Assembly: GCF_005222845.1 (NCBI RefSeq)
Contig: NZ_STFZ01000014.1
Span: forward strand, 275,517 to 339,516
Direction of reading: 5' to 3'
Length of the DNA: 64,000 nt
Origin: Rhizobium sp. FY34
GTDB lineage: Bacteria; Pseudomonadota; Alphaproteobacteria; Rhizobiales; Rhizobiaceae
Made by a program: the position numbers and the translations under genes. Below the pieces are notes generated by a model. That model had not been told where the DNA came from. It did no database searches and was given only the letters and a program-made list of their open reading frames with translations. Shown piece after piece: positions 41,792 through 50,912 of this stretch (the stretch's first letter is position 1; each line of letters begins with the position of its first letter).

Positions 41792-42929
41792 ACCCTTCAG
41801 TGCCATGCCCTCCCTGGGCTTCTCCCACCTGATGTTTGGAAGCAGCCCTGACGACGGCGACTTTCCAGACCTCGATGCAGGCGTCCTCACCATTCGCCGC
41901 AAGCTTTCGGTCGAACACGCGGCCCTGATCTTCCGGGCTGCCGATTCGCCTTCGAATATATCCGGCATTACGATCTCCACCGATCAGTCGACCCAATGGA
42001 ACGGTCCTCGTCAAGAGGCACGTTATCTGGATACATTCAGGGTCAGAGATCCCTTCGTGAACCTGCCTGTAGGGCGCCCCGTAGTCATTCAGGAATTCCA
42101 AGATGAAGGAACATGGAACAGCAATGATTTCTATCAGCAGTTCCTTAAACCCATGGGCGTGTTCCATGTGATGGGCGTCGATCTGGCCGCAAAACCTGGC
42201 ATGATATGCAGTTTGCGGATCTGCAGAAGCCAACTTGCGGGCCGCTTCATGGAAGATGAGTTAGCCTATCTCTCGTCGCTTTTGCCGGACATCGCGCGTT
42301 TTATCAAACTGCGGGTGCGCCTGAACGAGATGGAAATGCAATCGCGCATGCTTGATACGGTAACCGAGCGGCTCGATATCGGCGTCGTGCTTGTCGACGA
42401 CAGTATGCGGATCCTGCAATATGTGGGAAACGATGCTGAAAAACGTCTTGAAAAGCGAGGATTTCTGGTCTCCGGCGGACGATTGCGCGCCAAGTCTTCA
42501 GCGCGCAATCGCGAACTCCAGAGTCTCGTCCAGAATGCAGCGAACGCGACGGCGGGTACCAGTCTTGCATGCCGGTTTGAGCGAATCGACGACGATGCAG
42601 CACTCGGCGTTGTCGTGAAGCAAATGGCGCATCGTGTGGTACAGGGTGAATTTCATCAGCGCCCTTCGATCATGGTCATGTTCCGCGATCTGAACGCGGA
42701 TAGCGGCGTCTCGGAGGAACGTGTCAAATGGATGTTCGATTTGACTGGAGCAGAAGCAAGGCTGGCTCGTCTATTGACGGAAGGTATGAGCCTGGATGAA
42801 GCGGCTGCTCATCTGAATGTCAGCCGCAACACCCTGCGCAGTCACTTGAGAGTACTCTTCCTCAAAACGCATACATCCCGACAATCCGAACTTATGCGAA
42901 AGTTGATGTCGAGTTTGGCCCTACTCTGA
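41781..42929 (+). CDS. LuxR-type regulator (C-terminal HTH)
   Basis: A regulator of about 382 residues. The last 65 residues form the LuxR helix-turn-helix: LTGAEARLARLLTEGMSLDE, then AAAHLNVSRNTLRSHLRVLF. The N-terminal 280 residues show no receiver phosphorylation site and no clear acyl-homoserine-lactone pocket. The segment 185-300 has a PAS-like feel (LDIGVVLVDDSMRILQYVGN). It lies at the end of the aromatic cluster and may sense its substrate. The start could be 41781 or 41805. No strong ribosome-binding site precedes either, so coupling to the small frame upstream is possible. Confidence 0.8.
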   Translation: MRNEPFSAMPSLGFSHLMFGSSPDDGDFPDLDAGVLTIRRKLSVEHAALIFRAADSPSNISGITISTDQSTQWNGPRQEARYLDTFRVRDPFVNLPVGRPVVIQEFQDEGTWNSNDFYQQFLKPMGVFHVMGVDLAAKPGMICSLRICRSQLAGRFMEDELAYLSSLLPDIARFIKLRVRLNEMEMQSRMLDTVTERLDIGVVLVDDSMRILQYVGNDAEKRLEKRGFLVSGGRLRAKSSARNRELQSLVQNAANATAGTSLACRFERIDDDAALGVVVKQMAHRVVQGEFHQRPSIMVMFRDLNADSGVSEERVKWMFDLTGAEARLARLLTEGMSLDEAAAHLNVSRNTLRSHLRVLFLKTHTSRQSELMRKLMSSLALL

Positions 42930-43021
42930 AAGCACTTGAACGCATAATTGCTGCGCTCAAGAACAGGCTGATCCTTCAAGGGGAAGAGTTTGATCAGGGC
43001 GACGCGCGCATGAGCAACTTT

Positions 43022-43062
43022 TTGATTTGAAAGGCTCAAGGAGCTTAAGTCTTTCAAATCAA
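43022..43062. terminator. 12-bp perfect stem-loop between convergent genes
   Basis: TTGATTTGAAAG (43022-43033) and CTTTCAAATCAA (43051-43062) are perfect complements with a 17-base loop. It lies between the LuxR stop and the stop of the convergent oxidoreductase gene, a position expected for a two-way terminator. The loop itself holds a smaller GCTC-aag-GAGC repeat. Confidence 0.55.
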
Positions 43063-43095
43063 TCGGATAAGTCCAATTTGTCAACAAGTCGGTAC

Positions 43096-44439
43096 TTATC
43101 TTCCCCTAAACTTGCGCTCCATCTCACGGCGCAGGCGCACCGCCGGTAGACGATCGTCCAGATCAACATCTGTCGATTTGACGACGCTTCCTTCCGGCAC
43201 ATCAACCCTTAGCCGCACACCATGCGCAAGGCCAAGCGGCAACCATCCTTCTGCAACGGATCGTTCCGCCGGACGTAGACCGCCGGCCACGGTATACCCG
43301 CCCTCGCCATCCAGTGTCTCGCCGGCTTTCAAATCGCGTTTTGCAACAGCAACTGCATCGGCATTGAAATAACGGGAAACGCCGGTTGCCTCTCTGCGCA
43401 GCGCCACGGAGGCGACCGAAACGGCCAGTTCGAGACCAATCAAATGCCATTTACGCGTCAGCGCCATGTAGCGTCCCGACGGGTCGGTGGTAACGTTATA
43501 CTCTTCAAAGCAGTTCTTCAGATATTCCGTATCTGCCTCGATGGCGACCCAGACGCCCTTCCGGATGTCGTTTGCGATCGGTTTGCCGTCGCGCGTGAGG
43601 CAGGAAACGACCTCAACCATGCCCTTGGCATCCAGCACGCCACCTTCGGAGACCGGTCGCATCAGGCCCGGAATATCCTCGATGGAGCCTGGCGGATACT
43701 TCAACCCCTCGGCTGGTGCGGCAAGGCCGGTCGCATTGGCGATGGCCGCACTTTCGATCGCAGGCTTCGAACCGTCGAGAAATGCATTGAACATTTTCGG
43801 ATTGAGGCGACCGCGTTCTGCCTGTTCCCGCGTCAGACCCCAGTGATCCCAAACGGTTTCCGGTGTTGAAGCCCGGTAATGCGGTAGCCACTTATGGCCC
43901 CGACCGGCAGCCACCACCGGGAAGCCTGCCGTGCGAGCCCAATCGACAAGCTCGGATGCCAGGGCAGGCTGGTCTCCGTAGGCCATCGAATAGATGACGT
44001 CTTTTGCCTTGGCAGCTTCGGCCAGTCCGTAACCGCAGAAGGCGTCGGCCTCGACGGTGACGTTGATGACGTCCTTCCCGGCGTCGAATGCTGCCAGTGC
44101 ATGCTCCACCGCTGCCAGCGGATTGCCGGTCGCTTCAATGACTATGGAGACCTTGGGGTGCTTGACCAATGCCTGCCAGTCATCACTGACATAGGTTGTA
44201 CCCTTCGCCGCTGCATCATCCAGACTGGCGGCGGCGAAACGCGCCTGCGGCCAGCCCACTAGCGCTAAGTTGCTGCGCGCCCGATCCGGCGACAGGTCAC
44301 ATATACCGACGAGATGAATTCCTGGCAGCCGGTTCAACTGCGCAAGGAACATCGAGCCGAATTTCCCGGCGCCGATCAATCCAATGCGCACGGGGTCGTT
44401 CTCGGCCGCGCGTGCGGCGAGTTTGGAAAACAGATTCAT
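43096..44439 (-). CDS. NAD(P)-binding oxidoreductase with C-terminal SAF domain
   Basis: A 447-residue protein. The N-terminal Rossmann fold is VRIGLIGAGKFGSMFLAQL (17-35), followed by homoserine-dehydrogenase-like features. The C-terminal part carries a SAF-like domain (DAVAVAKRDLKAGETLDGEG onward to GSVVKSTDVDLDD), as found in sugar-acid dehydratases and antifreeze-like proteins. Proteins with this mix occur beside TctC-type transporters in proteobacteria. The reaction is not established to my knowledge. It ends the minus-strand three-gene unit that is divergent from tctC. Confidence 0.8.
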   Translation of the reverse strand: MNLFSKLAARAAENDPVRIGLIGAGKFGSMFLAQLNRLPGIHLVGICDLSPDRARSNLALVGWPQARFAAASLDDAAAKGTTYVSDDWQALVKHPKVSIVIEATGNPLAAVEHALAAFDAGKDVINVTVEADAFCGYGLAEAAKAKDVIYSMAYGDQPALASELVDWARTAGFPVVAAGRGHKWLPHYRASTPETVWDHWGLTREQAERGRLNPKMFNAFLDGSKPAIESAAIANATGLAAPAEGLKYPPGSIEDIPGLMRPVSEGGVLDAKGMVEVVSCLTRDGKPIANDIRKGVWVAIEADTEYLKNCFEEYNVTTDPSGRYMALTRKWHLIGLELAVSVASVALRREATGVSRYFNADAVAVAKRDLKAGETLDGEGGYTVAGGLRPAERSVAEGWLPLGLAHGVRLRVDVPEGSVVKSTDVDLDDRLPAVRLRREMERKFRGR

Positions 44440-44452
44440 GATCGGTTACCTT

Positions 44453-46156
44453 CTAGGCTTTATCAGATGGTGGTGCAGCGGTCAGGAAGTCGAAGTCGCA
44501 ACCCTCTGCGGCCTGCGTGACATGCTTGGCATAGAGCGCCCGATAGCCTCGGGGCGGTGCCGGCGGTAGCTTTACACCGGCAAGTCGATCGCGGATTTCG
44601 GCTTCAGGCACCAGGAGATCGAGCCGCTTCTCCTGAATGGACAGACGTATGCGATCTCCGTTTCTGACTGCGGCCAGGGGGCCGCCGACATGTGCTTCCG
44701 GCGCGATATGCAACACGATGGTGCCGAAGGCGGTTCCCGACATGCGGGCATCGGAAATACGCACCATGTCCTTCACACCCTGCTTGGCGAGTTTCTTCGG
44801 AATCGGTAGGTAGCCCGCTTCCGGCATGCCTGCCGCAACCGGCCCAGCATTCTTGAGGACGAGAATATCATTGGCTTCGACATCCAACTCCGGATCGTCG
44901 ATACGGGCGGCAAGGTCTGCCAGATTTTCAAAGACCACGGCCCTGCCTTCAACCTCGAACAGCTCTGGCGTGGCAGCGGCACGCTTGAAGATGGCTCCTC
45001 CCGGTGCCAGATTTCCCGACAGCGCGATCAGGCCACCAACAGGCGATACCGGATTGCTGAGAGGACGAATGACTTTGCTATCGATCCAATCCGTCGGTTG
45101 CTCCAATCGCTGACCAAGTGTCTGACCGGTCACATTGATCGTATCCAGATGCAGAAGATGGCGAATTTCTCTCAGCACAGCCCCGACGCCACCTGCGGAA
45201 TGGAAATCTTCCATGTAACCGGCCCCGACGGGCTTCAGATCAACCAGCACCGGCGTTTCGTCTGAGATCGTATTCAATCGCTCCTGCGAAATGCGGATAC
45301 CAGCACGGCCGGCAACAGCAGCCAGATGGACAACGGCATTCGTGGAGCCGGATACGGCCATAAGGACTCGCAAAGCGTTTTCCACCGAATGCAGGGTGAC
45401 GATTTCGTCAGGTCTCGGCCCCTTGTCGATTAATTGCACCGCCAACCTGCCGCTTTCCTCGGCGGCGACCAACCGATCGGAATGGACTGCTGGAATGGCG
45501 GCGGTCCCTGGCAACGACATGCCGAGAACTTCCGCAATTATGGCCATGGTGGAAGCCGTGCCCATCACGGCGCAGGTGCCGGCGGTCGTCGCGAGCCGTC
45601 CTTCGACCTGATCGATTTCCGCCCGATCCACTTCGCCGGCACGGTACTTGCCCCAGAAGCGACGACAATCCGTACAGGCGCCCAAGCGCTCCCCCTTGTG
45701 GCGTCCGGTCATCATCGGGCCGGTCACGAGCTGCACTGCAGGCAGATTGGCCGACACGGCACCCATCAACTGGGCAGGAACCGTCTTGTCGCAGCCCCCG
45801 ATCAGAACGACGGAATCCATGGGCTGGGCACGCACCATCTCTTCGGTGTCCATCGCCATCAGATTGCGATAGACCATGGATGTCGGCTCCAGGAAAACCT
45901 CCCCCAGCGAGATGGTAGGAAACGGCCGCGGCAGGCCACCGGCGGCCAGAACGCCTCTGGATACGGCCTCGACCAGTTCATCCATCGTCCGGTGACAGTT
46001 GTTGAAGCCCGAAGGCGTCATGGCAATGCCGACAATCGGGCGGGACAGCATCTCACGCGACAGCCCCATGGAGCGGGCAAATGACATGCGCAGATATCGC
46101 GCAAAATCCCGATCGCCGTAATTCGTCAGCCCCCGTTCAATACCCTTGCCTGTCAT
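44453..46156 (-). CDS. IlvD/Edd-family dehydratase (sugar-acid type)
   Basis: A 567-residue Fe-S dehydratase that removes water from a polyhydroxy acid to give a 2-oxo-3-deoxy acid. Cluster-binding candidates are Cys in IGGCDKTVPAQ, in GACTDCRRFW and in TAGTCAVMGTASTMA. The GTC-x-x-MGTASTM form marks sugar-acid dehydratases rather than IlvD itself. The end region PEAHVGGPLAAVRNGDRIRL is conserved. It overlaps the next gene upstream by four bases. It probably dehydrates the acid imported by the TctCBA system nearby. Confidence 0.9.
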   Translation of the reverse strand: MTGKGIERGLTNYGDRDFARYLRMSFARSMGLSREMLSRPIVGIAMTPSGFNNCHRTMDELVEAVSRGVLAAGGLPRPFPTISLGEVFLEPTSMVYRNLMAMDTEEMVRAQPMDSVVLIGGCDKTVPAQLMGAVSANLPAVQLVTGPMMTGRHKGERLGACTDCRRFWGKYRAGEVDRAEIDQVEGRLATTAGTCAVMGTASTMAIIAEVLGMSLPGTAAIPAVHSDRLVAAEESGRLAVQLIDKGPRPDEIVTLHSVENALRVLMAVSGSTNAVVHLAAVAGRAGIRISQERLNTISDETPVLVDLKPVGAGYMEDFHSAGGVGAVLREIRHLLHLDTINVTGQTLGQRLEQPTDWIDSKVIRPLSNPVSPVGGLIALSGNLAPGGAIFKRAAATPELFEVEGRAVVFENLADLAARIDDPELDVEANDILVLKNAGPVAAGMPEAGYLPIPKKLAKQGVKDMVRISDARMSGTAFGTIVLHIAPEAHVGGPLAAVRNGDRIRLSIQEKRLDLLVPEAEIRDRLAGVKLPPAPPRGYRALYAKHVTQAAEGCDFDFLTAAPPSDKA

Positions 46157-47034
46157 TGGACTTCTACCTTATCTGCCCGGAACTTCACATTCAGCAAATT
46201 CTCAAAGACAAGGATCATTGCCCCCTTGTCTTTGCTTCCATGCCCTTCACGCAGCGCCTGCTGATAGGTGGCGCTTGCGGCATAAAGGACCGGTGCGGGG
46301 ATCTGGCGTTCGGCGCACAGACGCAACCCGGATGCAATGTCCTTGTAGGCTGCCGCCAGCGGATAACCTTGACTGAAATCAGCCTCCAGAATGCGTGGCA
46401 GGAAAAACTCGCTGGCAAAGCTTCTGCCCGTTCCGGAATTGATGACGTCGGAAATCGCCGTTGGATTCAGCCCCATAAGAACTGCGAGCGGCCCAATTTC
46501 CGCAATGGCCGCAGCATTGATATCGAATAGCAGCTGATTGATCAGCTTGGCGGTCTGCCCCGCGCCTTCGGGACCCATGTGCAGAATTGAGTTTGCCATC
46601 GTCGAAAGATAAGGTTCCAGCGATTTCAGCAAGGTGCTATCGCCGCCAACCATCATTGTGAGTGTCCCATCTTCAGCGCGCGATTGCATGCCAGATACGG
46701 GCGCATCCAGAAACCGCAAACCGGCTTCGGACAGCTTACGTGCAAACCTCAAGGTTTCGGAGACGTCAGTTGTTCCGGTGTCGATGATGATCGTACCTGG
46801 CTTCAGCCTGTCGGCCAGACCACTTTGAAACAAAACGCTGTCGATGATCTCCGCTCGCGGCAAAGACAGCAGGATGAGATCGGCCGCAGCAAGATCAGAA
46901 AGATCGGCAGCAACTCGGCCAAAGCCGCGCTTAGAATCCTGATTTGCATCAAATACGATCAAATCCGTTGTTTTGGACAAGTTGACCGCCATCGGTCGCC
47001 CCATCTGACCCAGTCCCACAAACGCGACCTCCAT
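46153..47034 (-). CDS. 3-hydroxyisobutyrate-dehydrogenase-like oxidoreductase
   Basis: A 293-residue beta-hydroxyacid dehydrogenase. The NAD-binding start is MEVAFVGLGQMGRPMAVNLS, the substrate motif is DAPVSGMQSRAEDGTLTMMV, and the catalytic Lys is in GAGQTAKLINQLL. Relatives include tartronate semialdehyde reductase and L-threonate 2-dehydrogenase. It is the first gene of the minus-strand unit, with a GGGAGG site, and would oxidise a hydroxy acid before or after the dehydratase step. The exact substrate is not shown. Confidence 0.9.
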   Translation of the reverse strand: MEVAFVGLGQMGRPMAVNLSKTTDLIVFDANQDSKRGFGRVAADLSDLAAADLILLSLPRAEIIDSVLFQSGLADRLKPGTIIIDTGTTDVSETLRFARKLSEAGLRFLDAPVSGMQSRAEDGTLTMMVGGDSTLLKSLEPYLSTMANSILHMGPEGAGQTAKLINQLLFDINAAAIAEIGPLAVLMGLNPTAISDVINSGTGRSFASEFFLPRILEADFSQGYPLAAAYKDIASGLRLCAERQIPAPVLYAASATYQQALREGHGSKDKGAMILVFENLLNVKFRADKVEVQ

Positions 47035-47356
47035 CGCAATCCTCCCTGCTTGTCGGTGATGGTCAACTTACTGGGACTTTGAACCCACAAAAGTTGTCGT
47101 TGGCGAGGCCTGCCGTCTTGAAACGCGATGGCTGGACTCATTGTTGCCAACGAATAGCTGCGTTCTATCCCAGCATATCGTATGCGACACGAGACTCCTC
47201 TCGCAAATCCGCCATCGCAGATCGCGATGGTGCTCATCACCAATCAAGACTGGTTAAGGTCGGCCGGCTCTGGTGCATTGCAGACGCCGGGTTGGACTGG
47301 TGTTGGAGGACACACCACAGACTCGGAACTTAATCATACAAACAGGGAGGTTTAGT
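47035..47356. promoter_or_regulatory. Divergent control region with two inverted repeats
   Basis: This gap separates the dehydrogenase unit (left) and tctC (right). It contains GCATATCGTATGC (47173-47185), a perfect 5-bp-arm palindrome, and CCATCGC-agatc-GCGATGG (47212-47230) with perfect 7-bp arms. Both are candidate operators for shared control. The nearest unassigned regulator is the LysR gene at 50913. No open frame inside looks real. Confidence 0.45.
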
Positions 47357-48331
47357 ATGACCGGCAATTGGCTATTTGTCGCAGCTGCAACTTTGATGTG
47401 CACTCTGGGACCCGCGAATGCTCAAGACGCATATCCTTCGAAAACGGTGACGATTGTGGTCCCCTCTTCTCCTGGCGGAACGACAGACATCACAGGACGC
47501 ATGCTTGCTGAAGGTCTGTCGAAACGCTTCAACCAAACGTTCATTGTTGAAAACAAAGGGGGAGCGAGCGGTAACATCGGTATTACCGAAGTGGCCCGTG
47601 CCAAACCTGACGGCTACAAGCTCCTCGTCACCTATTCCGGCTACCAGGTCACCAATCCGGCTCTCTTCACCAATCTGGCCTGGGATCCCATCAAGAGCTT
47701 CGATCCAGTCGCGCTTGCCGTCACTGCACCGCATGTAATTTTGGTCAACGGTAAACTGCCTGTCACAACCTTGTCGGACTTCATCGCTTACGCGCGTGAA
47801 AAGAACGGCGCAGTTACCTACGCATCGTCCGGTCCGGGATCCTTGCAGCAAATCGGAGCCGAACAGCTGGCCCGCCTGACGGGCACAAAGATGATTCACG
47901 TGCCCTACAAGGGTGCCGGGCCCGCGCTGACCGACCTTATCGCAGGTTCGGTGGATCTTTTCATCACCACACCGCCGTCGGCCGTCGGCCACATCCAATC
48001 CGGTGCCGCCAAGGGTCTGGCTCTAGCCGCCAAGGAACGTCATCCGCTGCTGCCGAGCGTGCCCACAACCACGGAAGCGGGCGTACCTGGGCTCGACCTG
48101 ACTGCTTGGTTTGCACTTTATGCACCTGCCGGCACGCCAGAACCGATTACTGAAAAGCTCTCTTTGGCGATCAAGGACCTGGTGTCCAGCCCGGAATTTC
48201 AAGAGCAGGCGATCAAGCAAGGCGCCTATGCAAAATATATGAGCCCTGCCGAGCTGAAGGCCTTCACTCAAAGCGAACTGGCTGTCTGGAGCGACATCAT
48301 CAAACAGACCGGCATCACCGTACAACAGTAA
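47357..48331 (+). CDS. TTT-family solute-binding protein (TctC/BugT-like)
   Basis: A 324-residue periplasmic binding protein of the tripartite tricarboxylate family. The signal peptide ends near CTLGPANAQDA. The mature start YPSKTVTIVVPSSPGGTTDI is the carboxylate-binding hallmark, followed by NKGGASGNIG and VPYKGAGPALTDLIAGSVDL. ATG 47357 follows GGGAGG and is preferred to the in-frame 47273. Together with the next two genes it imports an organic acid. The dehydratase unit divergent to it probably uses that acid. Confidence 0.92.
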   Translation: MTGNWLFVAAATLMCTLGPANAQDAYPSKTVTIVVPSSPGGTTDITGRMLAEGLSKRFNQTFIVENKGGASGNIGITEVARAKPDGYKLLVTYSGYQVTNPALFTNLAWDPIKSFDPVALAVTAPHVILVNGKLPVTTLSDFIAYAREKNGAVTYASSGPGSLQQIGAEQLARLTGTKMIHVPYKGAGPALTDLIAGSVDLFITTPPSAVGHIQSGAAKGLALAAKERHPLLPSVPTTTEAGVPGLDLTAWFALYAPAGTPEPITEKLSLAIKDLVSSPEFQEQAIKQGAYAKYMSPAELKAFTQSELAVWSDIIKQTGITVQQ

Positions 48332-48399
48332 GAATGGTTCGGCGGTGACAAACACCGCCGTCTAATCGTTGCTTCACCAACATTTATGGATTGAACGGG

Positions 48400-48846
48400 A
48401 TGCGCATCCAAAACGAACGTGACTTCTTCAGCGGAGCCGGGTTGACGTCGATTGCTGCAATCATGTGGTATCAAGTCTCCGCTTTATCGCTAACGCAAGG
48501 AACAAGCCTCGGCTCGGGCGGTCTGCCGAAGCTTTCTGCAATCATTCTGGCCTTGTATGGCCTCTATTTCGTCTTCAGGGGCATCACGAAGTCCGGTGAG
48601 CGTATCGGTAAACTGCCATATGTCGGCATGGCGGCGCTTGCCGCATCCGTTGCAGTTTTCGCGCTCGGTCTGGAGCCTCTCGGCGCGGCGATTTCAGGCG
48701 TTCTTGCAGCGGGACTGGCGGGCTTTGCTGCGCCTGACCGTCGTTTCAAGGAGCTGATGATTTTTCCGTTGATCGTTTGCGCCGGTTGTCTGCTGCTCTT
48801 TGTCTACTTCCTCGGGATTCCGCTTCCCATCTGGCCGTCAACGTGA
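48400..48846 (+). CDS. TTT-family small membrane protein (TctB-like)
   Basis: A 148-residue protein with four hydrophobic segments, including a terminal LIVCAGCLLLFVYFLGIPLP. Small subunits of this transporter class have this length and topology. TTG 48391 is an alternative start, but ATG 48400 gives the usual MRIQNERDFFSGAG beginning. It stands between tctC and tctA, 11 bases before the latter. Confidence 0.87.
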   Translation: MRIQNERDFFSGAGLTSIAAIMWYQVSALSLTQGTSLGSGGLPKLSAIILALYGLYFVFRGITKSGERIGKLPYVGMAALAASVAVFALGLEPLGAAISGVLAAGLAGFAAPDRRFKELMIFPLIVCAGCLLLFVYFLGIPLPIWPST

Positions 48847-48857
48847 AGGAGACGACA

Positions 48858-50366
48858 ATGGAGCTTCTTTCCAATATCGGGCTCGGCCTGTCTGTGGCCC
48901 TTTCTCTATCGAACCTTCTGTACTGTCTTATCGGCGTGCTGGTGGGAACGCTGGTTGGTGTGCTTCCTGGTCTCGGTACAACCGCGACGCTGGCGATCTT
49001 GCTTCCGCTGACCTATCAGCTCGACCCTACAGGTTCGCTGATCATACTTGCTGGTATCTACTACGGTGCGCAGTATGGCGGCTCAACCACCGCCATACTG
49101 GTCAATATGCCTGGGGAAGGCACATCGGTTGTTACAGCTCTCGACGGCTATCAGATGGCGCGACGCGGGCGTGCTGGTGCAGCTCTTGCCAGTGCCGCTC
49201 TTGCTTCCTTTCTTGCTGGCACACTGGCCACGCTGGTCATTTCGGTTTTCGGGCCGCTCCTCGCGGGTGCGGCACTCTCCTTCGGTCCCACAGAATACTT
49301 TTCGCTGATGGTTTTCGGCCTCACCATGTCCGTCGTCATCGCGTCGGGAAGCCTGGTGAAAGCATCGGCTATGGTATTCCTCGGCCTGCTGCTCGGCGCG
49401 ATCGGAACGGACATCGAGACCGGCGCGCAACGAATGACATTTGGCCTGCTGGATCTCTATGATGGCGTGGAGTTTGCTGTCGTTGCCGTAGGCCTCTACG
49501 GTATCGCGGAGATCCTGAGCAATCTGGAAGGCAAACAGCAGCGCTCTATCCTTTCCGAGAAGCTGAGCAATCTGTGGCCTTCGAAAGACGATTTCCGCCG
49601 CGGTACACCCGCAGCGCTTCGCGGTTCCGTGCTGGGTTCGATTCTGGGCATCCTGCCGGGCAATGGGGCAGTGCTTGCTCCCTTTCTCTCCTACGTTACG
49701 GAGAAAACGCTTTCCAAGCATCCGGATGAGTTTGGAAAGGGAGCCGTAGAGGGCGTTGCCGGGCCGGAAGCCGCAAATAACGCAGCCGCGCAGACGGCCT
49801 TCATACCGATGCTGACACTGGGTATTCCGCCAAATGCAGTCATGGCGGTGATGATTGGCGCCATGATGATCCAGGGTCTTGTTCCCGGACCGCAGGTCAT
49901 GTCTTCCAAGCCCGATCTTTTCTGGGGCCTTGTCGCCAGTATGTGGATTGGCAACATCATGCTGCTGATCATAAATCTGCCGCTTATCGGAATCTGGGTG
50001 CAGCTCCTGCGCGTCCCATTCCGTCTGTTGTTCCCGGCTATTATCCTGATCTGTTTCATCGGTGTCTTTTCATTGAGAAATTCTACCTTCGACGTGGCAA
50101 TGGTAGGGGTATTCGGCTTTCTCGGCTATGCGATGGTGAAGTTCGGCTTCGAGCGCACCCCTTTCGTAATCGCCTTCATTCTGGGGGACCTGATGGAGGA
50201 AAAGCTCCGGCAGGCTCTTCTGATTGGCCGGGGTGATTTAACGGTCTTCGTGCGCAGCCCGATCAGTCTGGTTCTGCTGATCATGGCGGCAGGAATGATT
50301 GCGCTCTGTTTTCTACCTTCGGTTCGCCGTCGCCGTGAAGAGGCCATGGCAGATGAAGACGGTTAA
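48858..50366 (+). CDS. TTT-family large membrane protein (TctA-like)
   Basis: A 502-residue transporter subunit with about 11 membrane segments. VGTLVGVLPGLGTTATLAIL is the family's conserved loop (residues 25-50), with a second copy at GSVLGSILGILPGNGAVLAP. That pattern is a known internal duplication of TctA. The other conserved element is YYGAQYGGSTTAILVNMPGE. AAGGAGACG precedes ATG 48858. It uses an ion gradient with TctB and TctC for acid uptake. Confidence 0.92.
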   Translation: MELLSNIGLGLSVALSLSNLLYCLIGVLVGTLVGVLPGLGTTATLAILLPLTYQLDPTGSLIILAGIYYGAQYGGSTTAILVNMPGEGTSVVTALDGYQMARRGRAGAALASAALASFLAGTLATLVISVFGPLLAGAALSFGPTEYFSLMVFGLTMSVVIASGSLVKASAMVFLGLLLGAIGTDIETGAQRMTFGLLDLYDGVEFAVVAVGLYGIAEILSNLEGKQQRSILSEKLSNLWPSKDDFRRGTPAALRGSVLGSILGILPGNGAVLAPFLSYVTEKTLSKHPDEFGKGAVEGVAGPEAANNAAAQTAFIPMLTLGIPPNAVMAVMIGAMMIQGLVPGPQVMSSKPDLFWGLVASMWIGNIMLLIINLPLIGIWVQLLRVPFRLLFPAIILICFIGVFSLRNSTFDVAMVGVFGFLGYAMVKFGFERTPFVIAFILGDLMEEKLRQALLIGRGDLTVFVRSPISLVLLIMAAGMIALCFLPSVRRRREEAMADEDG

Positions 50367-50416
50367 CCGTTCGGAATACCAGCTACTAGAAATGACACGA
50401 TTGGAAGGATACCACC

Positions 50417-50797
50417 ATGCAGATTGACCGCGTTGATCACTTCGTTCTGACCGTTCAGGACATAGACGCAACTTGTGACTTTTACCGCAAGGCTTGCGGG
50501 ATGGATGTGGTTGTGTTTGGAGAGGGACGAAAGGCGTTGGCGTTCGGCCGCCAGAAGATCAATCTTCATCAGGCGGGTGCGGAATTCCTGCCGAAAGCTG
50601 CGAATCCAACCAAGGGAAGCGGCGATTTCTGCCTCATCAGCAGTGTCCCTCTGGAAGAGGTCATGGCAAACCTAGAAGCTCATGGCATTGTCATCGAAGA
50701 AGGGCCGATCAACAGAACGGGGGCCACTGGAGCTATAAGATCAGTCTACTTCCGTGACCCGGATCAGAATCTGGTAGAGATTTCGGTCTATCTCTAA
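50417..50797 (+). CDS. VOC-family protein (glyoxalase/dioxygenase-like)
   Basis: A 126-residue single VOC module. MQIDRVDHFVLTVQDIDATC contains the first metal His (DHFVL), and SVYFRDPDQNLVEISVYL the final Glu and the family ending. The middle His in INLHQAG is a further candidate ligand. It follows tctA by 50 bases. Single-module VOC proteins may be isomerases, lyases or resistance enzymes, and a role in the sugar-acid unit is only suggested by position. Confidence 0.85.
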   Translation: MQIDRVDHFVLTVQDIDATCDFYRKACGMDVVVFGEGRKALAFGRQKINLHQAGAEFLPKAANPTKGSGDFCLISSVPLEEVMANLEAHGIVIEEGPINRTGATGAIRSVYFRDPDQNLVEISVYL

Positions 50798-50810
50798 CTC
50801 GATCCAGAAC

Positions 50811-50833
50811 GTGGGGCTACATCTCTGCCCCAC
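50811..50833 (+). terminator. Stem-loop after the VOC gene
   Basis: GTGGGGC and GCCCCAC are perfect 7-bp arms around a 9-base loop, 13 bases past the VOC stop and ahead of the convergent LysR gene. No U-run follows, so the strength is uncertain. Confidence 0.55.
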
Positions 50834-50912
50834 CTTGAAGGGTATGTGCGGCGAAACCGGCCCCGCCTGAGATGCTCTTTCTGAGAGTATTCATGCGAAA
50901 TAACTTTCACTT

